Shown: positions 48,645-57,719 of the stretch, in pieces
Numbering within the stretch: the first letter of the stretch is position 1
Layout: each line of letters starts with the position of its first letter
DNA from: Parundibacterium terreum
GTDB taxonomy: Bacteria > Pseudomonadota > Gammaproteobacteria > Burkholderiales > Burkholderiaceae_D
Direction: 5' to 3'
Length of the DNA stretch: 64,000 nt
Assembly: GCF_014636315.1 (NCBI RefSeq)
Contig: NZ_BMED01000001.1
Location: forward strand, 749,941-813,940
The notes under the pieces: model-generated
The model's input: the letters and a program-made list of their open reading frames with translations, nothing else
Database searches by the model: none
What the model was told of the DNA's origin: nothing
Program-made: the position numbers and the translations under genes

Positions 48645-50975
48645 ATGTCTGAAACACCTATCCCCCTCTTTGCCGATCTTAAATTGAGCGAGCCGCTATT
48701 GCGCGCGCTGAAAGACGTCGGCTACGAGACACCTTCGCCTATCCAGGCTGCCACCATCCCCGTGCTACTGTCCAACCGCGACGTGCTGGGCCAGGCGCAG
48801 ACCGGCACCGGCAAGACCGCCGCCTTTGCGCTGCCCATCCTGTCCCGCATCGACATCAAGCAAACTACGCCGCAGGCGCTGGTACTGGCACCTACCCGCG
48901 AACTCGCTATCCAGGTGGCGGAAGCCTTCCAGAGCTATGCGATGCATATCCCCGGCTTCCACGTACTGCCTATCTATGGCGGCCAGAGCTACGGCCCGCA
49001 ACTGAGCGCTCTGCGCCGTGGCGTGCATGTGGTAGTCGGCACACCGGGCCGGGTGATCGACCATCTGGACAAAGGTTCGCTGGATCTGACACAACTGAAA
49101 ACCCTGGTGCTGGACGAAGCCGATGAAATGCTGCGCATGGGCTTTATCGATGACGTGGAACGCATCCTGCAAGAAACACCGGAGAGCCGCCAGACTGCGC
49201 TGTTCTCGGCAACCATGCCGTCCGCCATCAAGCGAATTGCCCAAACCTACCTGAACAAGCCGGCCGAAATCACCGTCGCTGCCAAGACCGGCACCGCCGA
49301 CAATATCCGCCAGCGCTACTGGCTGGTGAGCGGCATGCACAAGCTGGATGCGCTGACCCGCATCCTGGAAGCAGAAAACTTCGACGGCATGATCATCTTT
49401 TCCCGCACCAAGCTGGGTACGGAAGAGCTGGCCAGCAAACTGCAAGCGAGAGGCTTCTCGGCAGCCGCCATCAATGGCGACATCCAGCAACAGCAACGCG
49501 AGCGCACGATACAGCAACTGAAAGACGGCAAGATCGATATCCTGGTCGCGACCGACGTTGCGGCCCGCGGGCTGGACGTGGAACGCATCAGCCATGTGAT
49601 CAACTACGACGTACCGCATGATCCGGAAAGCTATACCCACCGCATAGGCCGCACCGGCCGTGCCGGGCGCAGCGGTGAAGCGATTCTGTTCATCACCCCG
49701 CGTGAAAAGAATCTGCTGAAAGCCATAGAACGGGCCACCCGCCAGCCGGTTGCCCCGCTGGAGCTGCCGACGATACAGGCTGTCAATGACGTGCGTATCG
49801 CCAGGTTCAAGGAACAGATCAGTGAAACCCTGGCAGCGGGTGAGCTGGAGCAATTCCAGAGCATCATCGAAGAATACGAACAGGAAAAAAACATCCCCGC
49901 CATCGAGATCGCCGCTGCACTGGCGAAGATGGCGCGCGGCGATGTACCGCTGCTGCTGGACAAGAAACACCGCGAGCCGCAGGCCAGCTTTGAAGAACGT
50001 CCGGCAAGGGCCGGCAAATTCGACCGCCCTGAGCGACCCGAGCGCGGCGACCGCGCAGACAGGTTTGAGCGCAACGACAGGTTCGAGCGTCCGGCCTTCC
50101 CTAAAAAAGAACGCATAGAAAGGCAGGCCGATGCCGGCATGCAAACCTACCGCATCGAGGTGGGCTATGAGCATGGCGTCAAACCTGGCAATATCGTCGG
50201 CGCCATCGCCAATGAAGCGGGTCTGGATTCCAAGCATATAGGCCGTATAGAAATTTACGACGACTACAGTGTGCTGGATTTGCCGCAAGACCTGTCTGCC
50301 TCCACGCTGGAACAGTTGCAAGGCGTACGCGTGGCCGGCCAGCAATTGCGCATACGCCCTGACGGCGTAGCCCCTGCAGTAGCGGTCAGGCCGGAAAGAG
50401 TGGCGGTGGCCAGGCAGCCCGCCAAGGAGTTTTCCAGCCCGAAAGCGCGCGACGAAGACCATGCAGAGCCCCCCAAACGCAAACCTAAACCGGAAGCGCT
50501 GGAACAGGTAGTGCATGCTGCGCTGGCAGAAAAACCTACAGCGGCAAAAAAGGAAAAGCCGGTCAAGGGCAAGATTCCGATGCAGACCTTCCGCATCGAA
50601 GTGGGCCGCGAGCATGCAGTAACACCAGCCAATATCGTCGGCGCTATTGCCAACGAAGCGGGCCTGGAAGCCAAGCACATAGGCCGCATCGACATTTTCG
50701 ATCACTACAGCGTGCTGGATCTGCCGGATGGCATGCCCAACGAGTTGTTCGAGCACCTGAAAAAAGTATGGGTGGGCGGCCAGCAGTTGAAGATCAGCCT
50801 GGCAGGTGACCAGGAACGCGCTGCGGTGGACAGCAAGCCGGCACCGAAGAAAGCCCCTTTTGCTGCCGGCAAAACCGGCGGCGACAGGCGCGTGATGGAA
50901 AAGGCGGCGCCATTCAAATCCAAAAGCGGACCGGGCAAAGACAAAGCCAAACCACATCGCAAAAACGCAAAATAA
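48645..50975 (+). CDS. deaD: DEAD-box RNA helicase (DeaD/CsdA type) with two RNA-binding domains
   Basis: A 776-residue helicase. RecA1 carries AQTGTGKT (51-58), PTRELA, TPGR, DEAD (157-160) and SAT; RecA2 has RGLD and HRIGRTGRAGR. After a helical and an Arg/Glu-rich stretch (RPERPERGDRADRFERND), the C-terminus holds a DbpA/CsdA-type RNA-binding domain twice: residues about 499-575 and 646-722, identical at about two thirds of 72 positions, separated by a Lys/Pro/Ala linker. Usual CsdA proteins have one. It unwinds structured RNA in ribosome assembly, mRNA decay and cold. ATG 48645 is taken; a GTG at 48633 is in frame. Confidence 0.92.
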   Translation: MSETPIPLFADLKLSEPLLRALKDVGYETPSPIQAATIPVLLSNRDVLGQAQTGTGKTAAFALPILSRIDIKQTTPQALVLAPTRELAIQVAEAFQSYAMHIPGFHVLPIYGGQSYGPQLSALRRGVHVVVGTPGRVIDHLDKGSLDLTQLKTLVLDEADEMLRMGFIDDVERILQETPESRQTALFSATMPSAIKRIAQTYLNKPAEITVAAKTGTADNIRQRYWLVSGMHKLDALTRILEAENFDGMIIFSRTKLGTEELASKLQARGFSAAAINGDIQQQQRERTIQQLKDGKIDILVATDVAARGLDVERISHVINYDVPHDPESYTHRIGRTGRAGRSGEAILFITPREKNLLKAIERATRQPVAPLELPTIQAVNDVRIARFKEQISETLAAGELEQFQSIIEEYEQEKNIPAIEIAAALAKMARGDVPLLLDKKHREPQASFEERPARAGKFDRPERPERGDRADRFERNDRFERPAFPKKERIERQADAGMQTYRIEVGYEHGVKPGNIVGAIANEAGLDSKHIGRIEIYDDYSVLDLPQDLSASTLEQLQGVRVAGQQLRIRPDGVAPAVAVRPERVAVARQPAKEFSSPKARDEDHAEPPKRKPKPEALEQVVHAALAEKPTAAKKEKPVKGKIPMQTFRIEVGREHAVTPANIVGAIANEAGLEAKHIGRIDIFDHYSVLDLPDGMPNELFEHLKKVWVGGQQLKISLAGDQERAAVDSKPAPKKAPFAAGKTGGDRRVMEKAAPFKSKSGPGKDKAKPHRKNAK

Positions 50976-51333
50976 GCGTTAAATAAACGCTAAATAAGCT
51001 TTTTACAGCATATTTATACGATATTACTCTCCCTTCGCCGGGAGAGTAATTACTCATTTTCGTGTTAAATCTTGTGTCTTCCGCGATATAAAAAATACAC
51101 CTGCACACCAGCATTTTCATATCTTTTTGCTCTTAAATTCATCTATTTCCATAGAGAAATTTAAGCAAATCAGCTTCCTCCAGAAGCCTGAATCCCACTC
51201 CCTCCGGCACTGTTCTCAATATGAACAAATTGCCGCAAAGAATGTATCATCATGGCTTCACCGCGGCATCCCTTCTCTATGCCTCGGCACACTTAATACG
51301 CCGTATCAATACGTTATACCTCCAGAAAGAAAA
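50976..51333. other. 358-bp intergenic region with a strong stem-loop
   Basis: A perfect 11-bp stem ATTACTCTCCC-TTCGCC-GGGAGAGTAAT at 51023-51050 likely ends the helicase transcript although the T run after it is poor. A smaller GCGTT/AACGC hairpin lies at 50975-50991. The rest, AT-rich, leads into the chemoreceptor gene; I found no sigma-28 promoter there. Confidence 0.55.
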
Positions 51334-53001
51334 ATGAAGTTCTCCAATATCAAAATAGGCTCCCGCCTGGCCATCGCTTTCGGCCTGCTCACCGTGCTAA
51401 TGCTCGGCATTTCAGCCATAGGCATCAATCGCCTGAGCAGCAATGCGGAATCCACCAAACGCATCGTCTTTGACCGCTACGCCAAAGTCGCTATGGTTAA
51501 TGAGATCAAAAGCAGGGCCAATATCGGCGCACGCGCTCTTACCGCGGCGGTGCTCGCTCCGAATGAGCAAAGCAGGCAGCAAGCGCTGCAGATGCTTGCA
51601 GAATCAAGCAAGGCCAATACCGCTGCCTATGACAAACTGAAAAATGCCATCGTCTCTGAAGAAGGCAAGGCACTGCTGAAGACCCAGTTGGACGCGCGTG
51701 AAAAATACAGCGCCGTAAGGAACAAGGCGATCAAACTGCTGAACGAGGGCAATAAGGAAGAAGCCGCCACGGTCGTGCTCAAGGATATCTCCGACCTGCA
51801 AGCCGACTATTTTGCCCAGGTAGATAAAATGGTCGCCTTTCAGGAAGAGCGTATGAGCGCGGACAGCGACGAGGGTCTGGCCCAGGCCAATATGGCAGAG
51901 ACGTTGATGATAGTTTTGTCCGGCATCTCAGTCTTGTTGGCAGTTTCGACTGGCGTCTTCATCACCCGCTCCATTACCCGCCCTATCAACAATGCAGTTG
52001 ACCTGGCAGAGGCCGTCGCCAATGGCGACCTGACCCGGCAGATAGAAATTACCAGCACCGATGAAACCGGGCGCCTGCTCGGCGCACTGAAACGCATGAA
52101 CAATAGCCTGCAAAGCATCGTCAGCCAGGTGCGTGCCGGTACCGACACTATTGCCACCGCTTCCTCGCAAATTGCCGCCGGCAACCTGGATCTATCCTCC
52201 CGCACGGAAGAGCAAGCCAGTTCGCTGGAAGAAACGGCATCCGCGATGGAAGAACTGACTTCCACCGTGAAGCAAAATGCAGACAATGCGCGCCAGGCCA
52301 GCCAACTGGCTGCGAGTGCATCGCAAGTTGCCGTCAGCGGCGGCAAGGTTGTGGGCCAGGTAATAGACACGATGGGCTCGATTAATGACTCGTCCAAAAA
52401 GATCGTGGACATCATCAGCGTCATCGACGGCATCGCCTTCCAGACCAATATCCTGGCCTTGAACGCCGCAGTAGAAGCCGCCCGCGCCGGTGAACAGGGC
52501 CGCGGCTTTGCCGTGGTCGCAAGCGAAGTGCGCAATCTGGCGCAACGCTCCGCCTCTGCTGCAAAGGAAATCAAAACCCTGATCAGCGATTCGGTGGACA
52601 AAGTGGATACCGGCAGCAAGCTGGTAGAACAAGCCGGCCAGACCATGGATGAAGTTGTAGCCAGCGTGCAGCGCGTCACTGACGTGGTGAGCGAAATATC
52701 CGCCGCCAGCCAGGAGCAAAGCACAGGCATAGAACAGGTGAACCTCGCCATTGCACAAATGGATGAAGTCACCCAGCAAAATGCAGCGCTGGTAGAAGAA
52801 GCCGCAGCAGCATCACAGTCGATGCAGGATCAGGCTGCCAATCTGGTCGAAGTGGTCAGCATTTTTAAGGTGGATGCTACAGCCGGAAAAACTGCGGCAC
52901 ACCGGCCACAGGTTGTCAGCTCTGCAGCGATGCGTTATACGCCGGAGACGGCGCAGTTGAAATCAAAGCCGGCAGCCAGGGCGGCAATTTCCAGGTACTG
53001 A
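51334..53001 (+). CDS. Methyl-accepting chemotaxis protein
   Basis: A 555-residue receptor: helix at 10-30, a periplasmic four-helix-bundle domain (4HB_MCP) to about 190, second helix, HAMP around 215-265 and a cytoplasmic signalling domain with the hairpin tip [20 protein letters not shown] followed by [20 protein letters not shown]. The C-terminus lacks the NWETF-type pentapeptide that tethers CheR, so it depends on other receptors for methylation, as many do. ATG 51334 ([12 protein letters not shown]) is the start since the hydrophobic anchor follows; upstream frame to 51127 is noncoding in character. The ligand is unknown. Confidence 0.93.
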   Translation: MKFSNIKIGSRLAIAFGLLTVLMLGISAIGINRLSSNAESTKRIVFDRYAKVAMVNEIKSRANIGARALTAAVLAPNEQSRQQALQMLAESSKANTAAYDKLKNAIVSEEGKALLKTQLDAREKYSAVRNKAIKLLNEGNKEEAATVVLKDISDLQADYFAQVDKMVAFQEERMSADSDEGLAQANMAETLMIVLSGISVLLAVSTGVFITRSITRPINNAVDLAEAVANGDLTRQIEITSTDETGRLLGALKRMNNSLQSIVSQVRAGTDTIATASSQIAAGNLDLSSRTEEQASSLEETASAMEELTSTVKQNADNARQASQLAASASQVAVSGGKVVGQVIDTMGSINDSSKKIVDIISVIDGIAFQTNILALNAAVEAARAGEQGRGFAVVASEVRNLAQRSASAAKEIKTLISDSVDKVDTGSKLVEQAGQTMDEVVASVQRVTDVVSEISAASQEQSTGIEQVNLAIAQMDEVTQQNAALVEEAAAASQSMQDQAANLVEVVSIFKVDATAGKTAAHRPQVVSSAAMRYTPETAQLKSKPAARAAISRY

Positions 53002-53008
53002 TAAGGTT

Positions 53009-53031
53009 TGCAGACCGGCCAGGCCGGTCTG
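53009..53031. terminator. Shared hairpin between convergent genes
   Basis: GCAGACCGGCC-A-GGCCGGTCTGC lies between the stops at 53001 (plus) and 53047 (minus). No T tract follows, so termination may be partial. Confidence 0.5.
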
Positions 53032-53046
53032 CCTTGGCAATACCGG

Positions 53047-53514
53047 CTATTTAACGATCTGCCCGCGGATCTCTCCTCCGGGAAGAGCCGCGCTATGTAC
53101 GTTGATGTAGTAGCCGCCCGCTTGCAGCACGGCCAGTTGCTCGTCGCTCAATGTCACACTGGTACCCCAGTTCCCGCTTCCAGCCGGTGTTTCCGCAAGA
53201 GGAAAAATCACACCGCCGTTTACCCCGACCGCAGCTTGATGGATATGCGCAGCCTTGCCTGCAATGCCGGTGGTCATCACATTGACCGTCAGGCCTTTGG
53301 TCGCAGGGTCATACACCAGCTTGGCACTGCCGCTTGCGGTGCTCGCATTCGCCGGCACCTCTGAAGCACCGGTCAGTGACGCCTTGAAGTTGCTAGTGCT
53401 TGAAGAGCCTTTGCTCATGAAACCGCCATTGGCACAAGATACCAGGGCGACAGTCAAACCAGCCATCAGCAGGCGGCTTACAACACGGACAAGATTACTT
53501 GATTGCATGTTCAT
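53047..53514 (-). CDS. CHRD-domain lipoprotein
   Basis: A 155-residue secreted lipoprotein: signal with lipobox LVSC (Cys27), then a CHRD domain from about residue 45 with NFKASLTGASEVPA, AHIHQAAVGVNGGVIF and the final YYINVHSAALPGGEIRGQI. The CHRD fold is found in chordins and many bacterial secreted proteins; the HxH-type pattern may bind metal, function unknown. ATG 53514 has AAGGAGAAAAG upstream; the frame extends to 53619 but that part includes the terminator of the next gene. It is monocistronic by that terminator. Confidence 0.85.
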   Translation of the reverse strand: MNMQSSNLVRVVSRLLMAGLTVALVSCANGGFMSKGSSSTSNFKASLTGASEVPANASTASGSAKLVYDPATKGLTVNVMTTGIAGKAAHIHQAAVGVNGGVIFPLAETPAGSGNWGTSVTLSDEQLAVLQAGGYYINVHSAALPGGEIRGQIVK

Positions 53515-53588
53515 CTTTTCTCCTTTTTTTTCGCAAACGGCTGATGTCAGGAAGACGCAGCCTGCGCCCAGTGTATACCGGTTCAAAT

Positions 53589-53624
53589 GAAAAAAGTTCA
53601 ATGTTCCATGGGGAAACATTGAAC
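53589..53624 (-). terminator. Rho-independent terminator after the ABM gene
   Basis: On the minus strand GTTCAATGTTTCC-CCAT-GGAACATTGAAC followed by TTTTTTC, 36 bases beyond the ABM-gene stop. Its place argues that the CHRD gene starts after it. Confidence 0.8.
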
Positions 53625-53659
53625 TTCAAGAAGATGACTTCGATGGAAAGAGGAAGCGG

Positions 53660-53977
53660 TCAGGATACGGTCGCGTGCGCTATTCTCTTATCCCCATAAG
53701 TTCGCATCACCTGGGAAATAATCACCTGATACCCGGCCAGCCATTCTGAATAGCGGCGCTTTGCCTCCAGGTGATTGGGATGTTCGATCAGTTGTCTCAT
53801 GCCGATCTCGGACTCCCAATAATAGACATTGGAAATACGCCCGGTCTTGGGATCTTCCCAGGCCTCCTCGCCCAGATAGCCTTCAGTCTGCCGGGCCGCC
53901 TCGGCAATCAATGCGTCCAGCCTATGGAAATCGGCGTCGAATTGTTTGGTGTCAAAAATAAAAGTCGCAGAGTACAT
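53660..53977 (-). CDS. Small antibiotic-biosynthesis-monooxygenase (ABM) fold protein
   Basis: A 105-residue soluble protein with the dimeric alpha-beta barrel: MYSATFIFDTKQFDADFHRL at the start, YLGEEAWEDPKTGRISNVYY (strand-turn-strand) and EHPNHLEAKRRYSEWLAGY (helix). The family includes quinol monooxygenases and heme-degrading enzymes; here no cofactor residue is obvious. It follows the upstream lipoprotein by three bases and so is in the M48-lipoprotein-ABM operon. A role in redox or quality control of envelope is inference. Confidence 0.75.
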   Translation of the reverse strand: MYSATFIFDTKQFDADFHRLDALIAEAARQTEGYLGEEAWEDPKTGRISNVYYWESEIGMRQLIEHPNHLEAKRRYSEWLAGYQVIISQVMRTYGDKRIAHATVS

Positions 53978-53980
53978 GGC

Positions 53981-54703
53981 CTACTTCTTTAACATGGGCG
54001 CAAGCGAAAGCGTCACTGCTTCAGCAAGCTCGGTATCTCTGGCAAATAAATCCAGACGTAATTCATGCTTGCTTTCAAGCGCGTTAACCCGATATGGAAG
54101 CGAGGCGCCTCCATGGGTGCGCAAGACGAGCTCGCCATTCGGTGTATATGCTGCCAGACTTACAGACAAGGCCCCAACGCTTCCATCGTAGGTCATGGTG
54201 CTGTCGCCCAAGCCAACCACAGGTACGCGGCGCTGTTGTCCGTCCCACACTGCTCCGCTTCCTGACAACGCAGCCTTGCGGATGACCAGACGAGGATGAA
54301 TAACCAGTGCGGCCTTGGTTTCTGCAGTCACTCGTTGCACCAGATATCCCACCGCCCTGACAAATTCCGGGCGGCGCAGATTGCCATTATTTTTATCGTA
54401 AATACCCCCTACCGCTACAATTTCTTCGGCCCACATCGTGTCGTAGTTTTTCTGTTCAAGCAGCACGACCCTATAGCCGGCGGCACGCAGTTGCTTATGC
54501 AACTGGTTCTTCAGGATATCGATCCCAGGCTGCAGTTCCGCCTCATCGGCTTCCGGAGGCAACATCACGATCAGCGCCGCTGGATCAGGCCTGCGGAATG
54601 ACGGAGCAACATAGTCGTCTGCCGGTGCCGGCGGGTGGATCGCCGCACAGGCGGATAGCAGCAATAAGCTAACTAAGCTACAAATGGGAAGCAATTTTTG
54701 CAT
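53981..54703 (-). CDS. Lipoprotein of unknown function
   Basis: A 240-residue lipoprotein with signal and lipobox LSAC (Cys19). The mature part has a mixed alpha/beta pattern: LQPGIDILKNQLHKQLRAAG, VGYLVQRVTAETKAALVIHP, VSLAAYTPNGELVLRTHGGA, and a helical end. No family recognised. It sits between an M48 metalloprotease and an ABM-fold protein, spaced 41 and 3 bases, so all three share a transcript. It may act in the periplasm as a partner of the protease. Confidence 0.65.
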   Translation of the reverse strand: MQKLLPICSLVSLLLLSACAAIHPPAPADDYVAPSFRRPDPAALIVMLPPEADEAELQPGIDILKNQLHKQLRAAGYRVVLLEQKNYDTMWAEEIVAVGGIYDKNNGNLRRPEFVRAVGYLVQRVTAETKAALVIHPRLVIRKAALSGSGAVWDGQQRRVPVVGLGDSTMTYDGSVGALSVSLAAYTPNGELVLRTHGGASLPYRVNALESKHELRLDLFARDTELAEAVTLSLAPMLKK

Positions 54704-54744
54704 GGATTAATTGTCTGAAGTAAAGTGTGACGGCAATAAGAAAT

Positions 54745-56592
54745 TCATGCAGCGCCGGCCTGTCCGCGCCGCATTACCTGATGCCGCTGCCAGTAGTGGC
54801 CGAATGCCGCCTTGAAATTTTCTTTCTGCTTGCCCAGGCCCGGCAGTTTGATTTTGGTTGTTTTCGCGCCAAAGAAACCTTTTTCAGGATGCTCTATCGT
54901 CAGCACGTCGCCGCCTATGCCGTCTTCATATTTGGTTTTATTCACGCTGTCCCAAGGGATTTCATTCTGGCCCGGCGCAGTAATGCCGGCATAGCTGATG
55001 ATGATCTGCTGGTCTTTTTTCAGATCGAACGCAATGGTCGGAAAATATTTCAGCACGATGGCCAGTTCCTCGTCATTCGCCGGTTCGTAGCGGTAGGCCA
55101 GGCTATGCTCATGCGCAGCCGCAAATTGTGCCTCGTAGGCAGTCCACAGCCTTTGCTCTATCTCCGGCGCGGTAAGGATGGCGTCGGCCCAGGTCGTTCC
55201 CGGTGCGCTGGTAACGACAGCGCCATACTCCTGCTCCGGCACCGCATGCGCTACATTGCGCATGCGCTCTTCCAGCAGCGGGTGCGAATCGAAAGGATGC
55301 GGCACGCGGGCATTTTTCATTTCGTCCACGAAATCGGGAGAGGTTGCATACGGCACCAGGCCGGAAGCCACATAGCCGGCAATGCCAAGGCTGCCGCCGT
55401 GCTTCTGGTTTTGCTCAAACAGGTTTTGCTCTATCTGGGAACGATAACGGGCATAAGCGGCAATCTTGATCAGCGATTGCACGATGGCTTTCCCTGAAAT
55501 GACCTTGGCCGCAATCTTGTCCGCCAAGAATTCGCGCTCGCGGCTGTCTCTTTTTAATGCAATCTCAAAGATTACGCGATACAGGTTCAGCAGGTAATAC
55601 ACCATGATGGTCAGGCCGCCGGTTGCCATCGCATAGCAGTACTGGTCGTATTGAACCAGCTTGGGGCCTAGCAAGGCACTGCTGGCAGTATCGCCTCCGC
55701 GCAGGTGGGCCAGCTCATGCGTCAGCACCGCATCGGCCTCTTGCTGATCCAGCAGGCGCAGCAGCGGGATGCTGACAAACAAGGTGCGTCCGCTCAATGT
55801 CTTGCCGTTGACGCTGAGCGGCGATTCAGTCACAAAGAAATTGGTATCGATACCGCCTACGATCTGTGCCGGTGCGGCAGTCTTCAGCCTTGCAGCCAGT
55901 TCGCGCACTCTTTCCCACAATGCGGGAGCGGCCTCTGCGGAGATCAGCTCACCATCCACCTCACTATCGTTACCGGCTTTCTTGAAGATGCTGAATACCG
56001 TCAGCAGGACTGCCGCGCCCACGCCCAGGCCTACGATGAGGATAAGCTTGATCGAATAGTGTTCAAGGAAATAGGCGGTCAGCCAGAAAGACAGCCACAC
56101 CAGCATGCCGCCCTGCACGATCACCTCCAGCGCGCTGGTAAAACGCATCAATTGCCAGCCGGCGACAAAGCTACGATACTGAGCCGCTCTGTCGGCAAAG
56201 GCAAAAGCGCCCAGGACAAGCACCGCCAGCAGTACCACGCCGCCGGCGACCACGGTCCAGAAGGCGACCTTGTGGGCCATATGGAATTGCCAGTTATCCG
56301 AATATTGCGCACACACGCCCTCCTGGTACTTGAGCAAGTCAGGGTCGCGGTTATCGCACATGGCAGACGGCGGATGGCTGCGAAAGAACTCCACTCTCTC
56401 GCTTCTCTCCTCCGCAGACATGCGCACATCCTTGGCAATATCGGCGGCGATCCACTCTTCAAAGCGGGCATCGTTATTCGGCTCTGCGTATTTGACAAAG
56501 CCCAGCGTAATGACGGGAATCAGGAACAGCGACAGCAGGGAATACAGAAAAGTCTTGAACAGGCTCTTGCGGAATTCTTTAGTTGGCGTCAT
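54745..56592 (-). CDS. M48-family membrane metalloprotease
   Basis: A 615-residue inner-membrane protein with an N-terminal helix (residues 13-35), more helices at 108-132 and 155-205, and a peptidase domain with the zinc motif HELAH (His292, Glu293, His296) and the downstream EREFLADKIA glutamate. After that about 250 residues of mixed fold with further short hydrophobic parts follow. It is like HtpX/Ste24 but with an enlarged N-terminal membrane region. It likely cuts misfolded membrane proteins. Start at 56592 has no clear ribosome site. Confidence 0.82.
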   Translation of the reverse strand: MTPTKEFRKSLFKTFLYSLLSLFLIPVITLGFVKYAEPNNDARFEEWIAADIAKDVRMSAEERSERVEFFRSHPPSAMCDNRDPDLLKYQEGVCAQYSDNWQFHMAHKVAFWTVVAGGVVLLAVLVLGAFAFADRAAQYRSFVAGWQLMRFTSALEVIVQGGMLVWLSFWLTAYFLEHYSIKLILIVGLGVGAAVLLTVFSIFKKAGNDSEVDGELISAEAAPALWERVRELAARLKTAAPAQIVGGIDTNFFVTESPLSVNGKTLSGRTLFVSIPLLRLLDQQEADAVLTHELAHLRGGDTASSALLGPKLVQYDQYCYAMATGGLTIMVYYLLNLYRVIFEIALKRDSREREFLADKIAAKVISGKAIVQSLIKIAAYARYRSQIEQNLFEQNQKHGGSLGIAGYVASGLVPYATSPDFVDEMKNARVPHPFDSHPLLEERMRNVAHAVPEQEYGAVVTSAPGTTWADAILTAPEIEQRLWTAYEAQFAAAHEHSLAYRYEPANDEELAIVLKYFPTIAFDLKKDQQIIISYAGITAPGQNEIPWDSVNKTKYEDGIGGDVLTIEHPEKGFFGAKTTKIKLPGLGKQKENFKAAFGHYWQRHQVMRRGQAGAA

Positions 56593-56760
56593 TTTTTTGT
56601 AGGTTCAAAGGCGCTTGCTGGTCGGCCTCCGCAGATACGCCTGTGCTGCGGGAAGCAGTGGCGTCCCTGTCGCCACATGTTGCCTTTATTTTAATCTTAT
56701 TTTTAAGCAAGTCTATCGATTTTTACCGGAATTGTGGTTTTCTCATACAGGCGCACCCAT

Positions 56761-56801
56761 AAAAAAACGGCCCATGCTGTGATGCATGGGCCGTTTTTTA
56801 T
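56761..56801. terminator. Strong bidirectional Rho-independent terminator
   Basis: AAAAAAACGGCCCATGC on the left and GCATGGGCCGTTTTTT on the right form an 11-bp GC-rich stem with T runs on both strands. It lies upstream of the M48 gene, at the left edge of the multi-hairpin element. Confidence 0.9.
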
Positions 56802-57072
56802 CTAGGGCCTGTTAACATTTAAATTAGGAGATGCGTTCCAACCAAAACGCGGGCTGGCAAGGCGCGCAACGCAGTTAAGGCTGGTGCCTTAACAAGGAGT
56901 GCAACGCAGTCCAGCCCGCGTTTTGGCTGGAACCCGGAGGGAATGAGTCTAAACAGGCGCAGGGCGTTGTTGCAGCCCGCTGGCAGTATTCATACTGCGG
57001 CGCGGACTACGCCTAGCCCTGCACCTGTTTAGACCCATTCGCACTCCTAATTTAAATGTTAACAGGCCCTAG
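56802..57072. repeat. 271-bp compound palindromic element with 29-bp perfect terminal inverted repeats
   Basis: Termini 56802-56830 and 57044-57072 are perfect 29-bp inverted repeats beginning CTAGGGCCTGTTAACA. Inside are two long stem-loops in series: GTTCC..GGGCTGG at 56835-56857 against 56911-56933 (23 bp, one mismatch) and GAATGAGTCTAAACAGG at 56941-56964 against 57017-57040 (24 bp, two mismatches). Each loop has a smaller hairpin (GTTAAGGC/GCCTTAAC; CAGTAT/ATACTG), and the first loop has a GCAACGCAGT direct repeat. There is no gene. It sits 15 bases after the DoxX stop codon. A dispersed, structured repeat of this kind could insulate transcription or be a MITE. Confidence 0.8.
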
Positions 57073-57087
57073 CTGAAACAGCCGGTA

Positions 57088-57468
57088 TTACGTTCCCGGC
57101 TTATCAATGCTTGGCGATCCCGCGCCATGCCTGACAAACAGCAGCAAGCCGCCTGCCATCGCCAGGTTCTTCATGAAGTTGATCATCTGCGCCTGATCGG
57201 CAAAGTTCATATGCACAATCACCGCGGTTGCTATTGAAAACAGGGCCAGCACCGCCGCTACCCAGCGCGTCTTGAAACCGAACAGCAGCGCCAGCCCGCC
57301 GCCCAGTTCAACCAGGATCACCAGAGGCGCAACGATCTGCGGCATGGGCAAGCCCAGTGAACCGAAGTAGCCTACCGTGCCGCTAAAACCCATCAGCTTG
57401 CCAAAACCGGCAATGATAAAAATCTGAGCCATCAGCAGGCGTGCCGCAATGTTCAATAATTTATCCAT
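57088..57468 (-). CDS. DoxX-family membrane protein
   Basis: A 126-residue inner-membrane protein with four helices: LNIAARLLMAQIFIIAGFGK at the start, a MPQIVAPLVILVELGGGLAL segment, and two more, ending RHGAGSPSIDKPGT. The AGFGKLMGF and LVELGGGLALLFG motifs are typical of DoxX. Members link membrane redox and oxidative stress; activity is not settled. AAGGAGAACTTC precedes ATG 57468. The stop lies just after the palindromic element. Confidence 0.9.
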   Translation of the reverse strand: MDKLLNIAARLLMAQIFIIAGFGKLMGFSGTVGYFGSLGLPMPQIVAPLVILVELGGGLALLFGFKTRWVAAVLALFSIATAVIVHMNFADQAQMINFMKNLAMAGGLLLFVRHGAGSPSIDKPGT

Positions 57469-57719
57469 GAAGTTCTCCTTATCTATGATTTATGGGGACA
57501 TCATTTTTTATGCAAGCACCAATGTACCCGCGTTTGCATGCTTATACTGTCTCATGCACGCCACAGGCAAACAAAGCGCGTGGCGGCCACACGCAAGCAA
57601 CAAGCTGACAGCTTATTTCCCGATATCGATGCCGGGCTCATCGGGCTTTGGCCAGGCAATCAAGTTGCAGGACTGCTGCTGCAGAAACCACCTTACGCTG
57701 ATGGTGGTCCCTGCCCTGC

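Larger units (their letters stand above)
56593..57087. other. 495-bp intergenic region
   Basis: Occupied by the terminator at 56761-56801 and the palindromic element at 56802-57072. The part at 56593-56760 precedes the M48 gene and holds its promoter presumably; no motif stood out. Confidence 0.5.

Noticed and set aside
48765..50957. A 730-residue open frame on the minus strand inside the helicase gene
   Set aside because: It is antisense to a well supported DEAD-box gene, has composition typical of a shadow frame and shows no recognisable domain.
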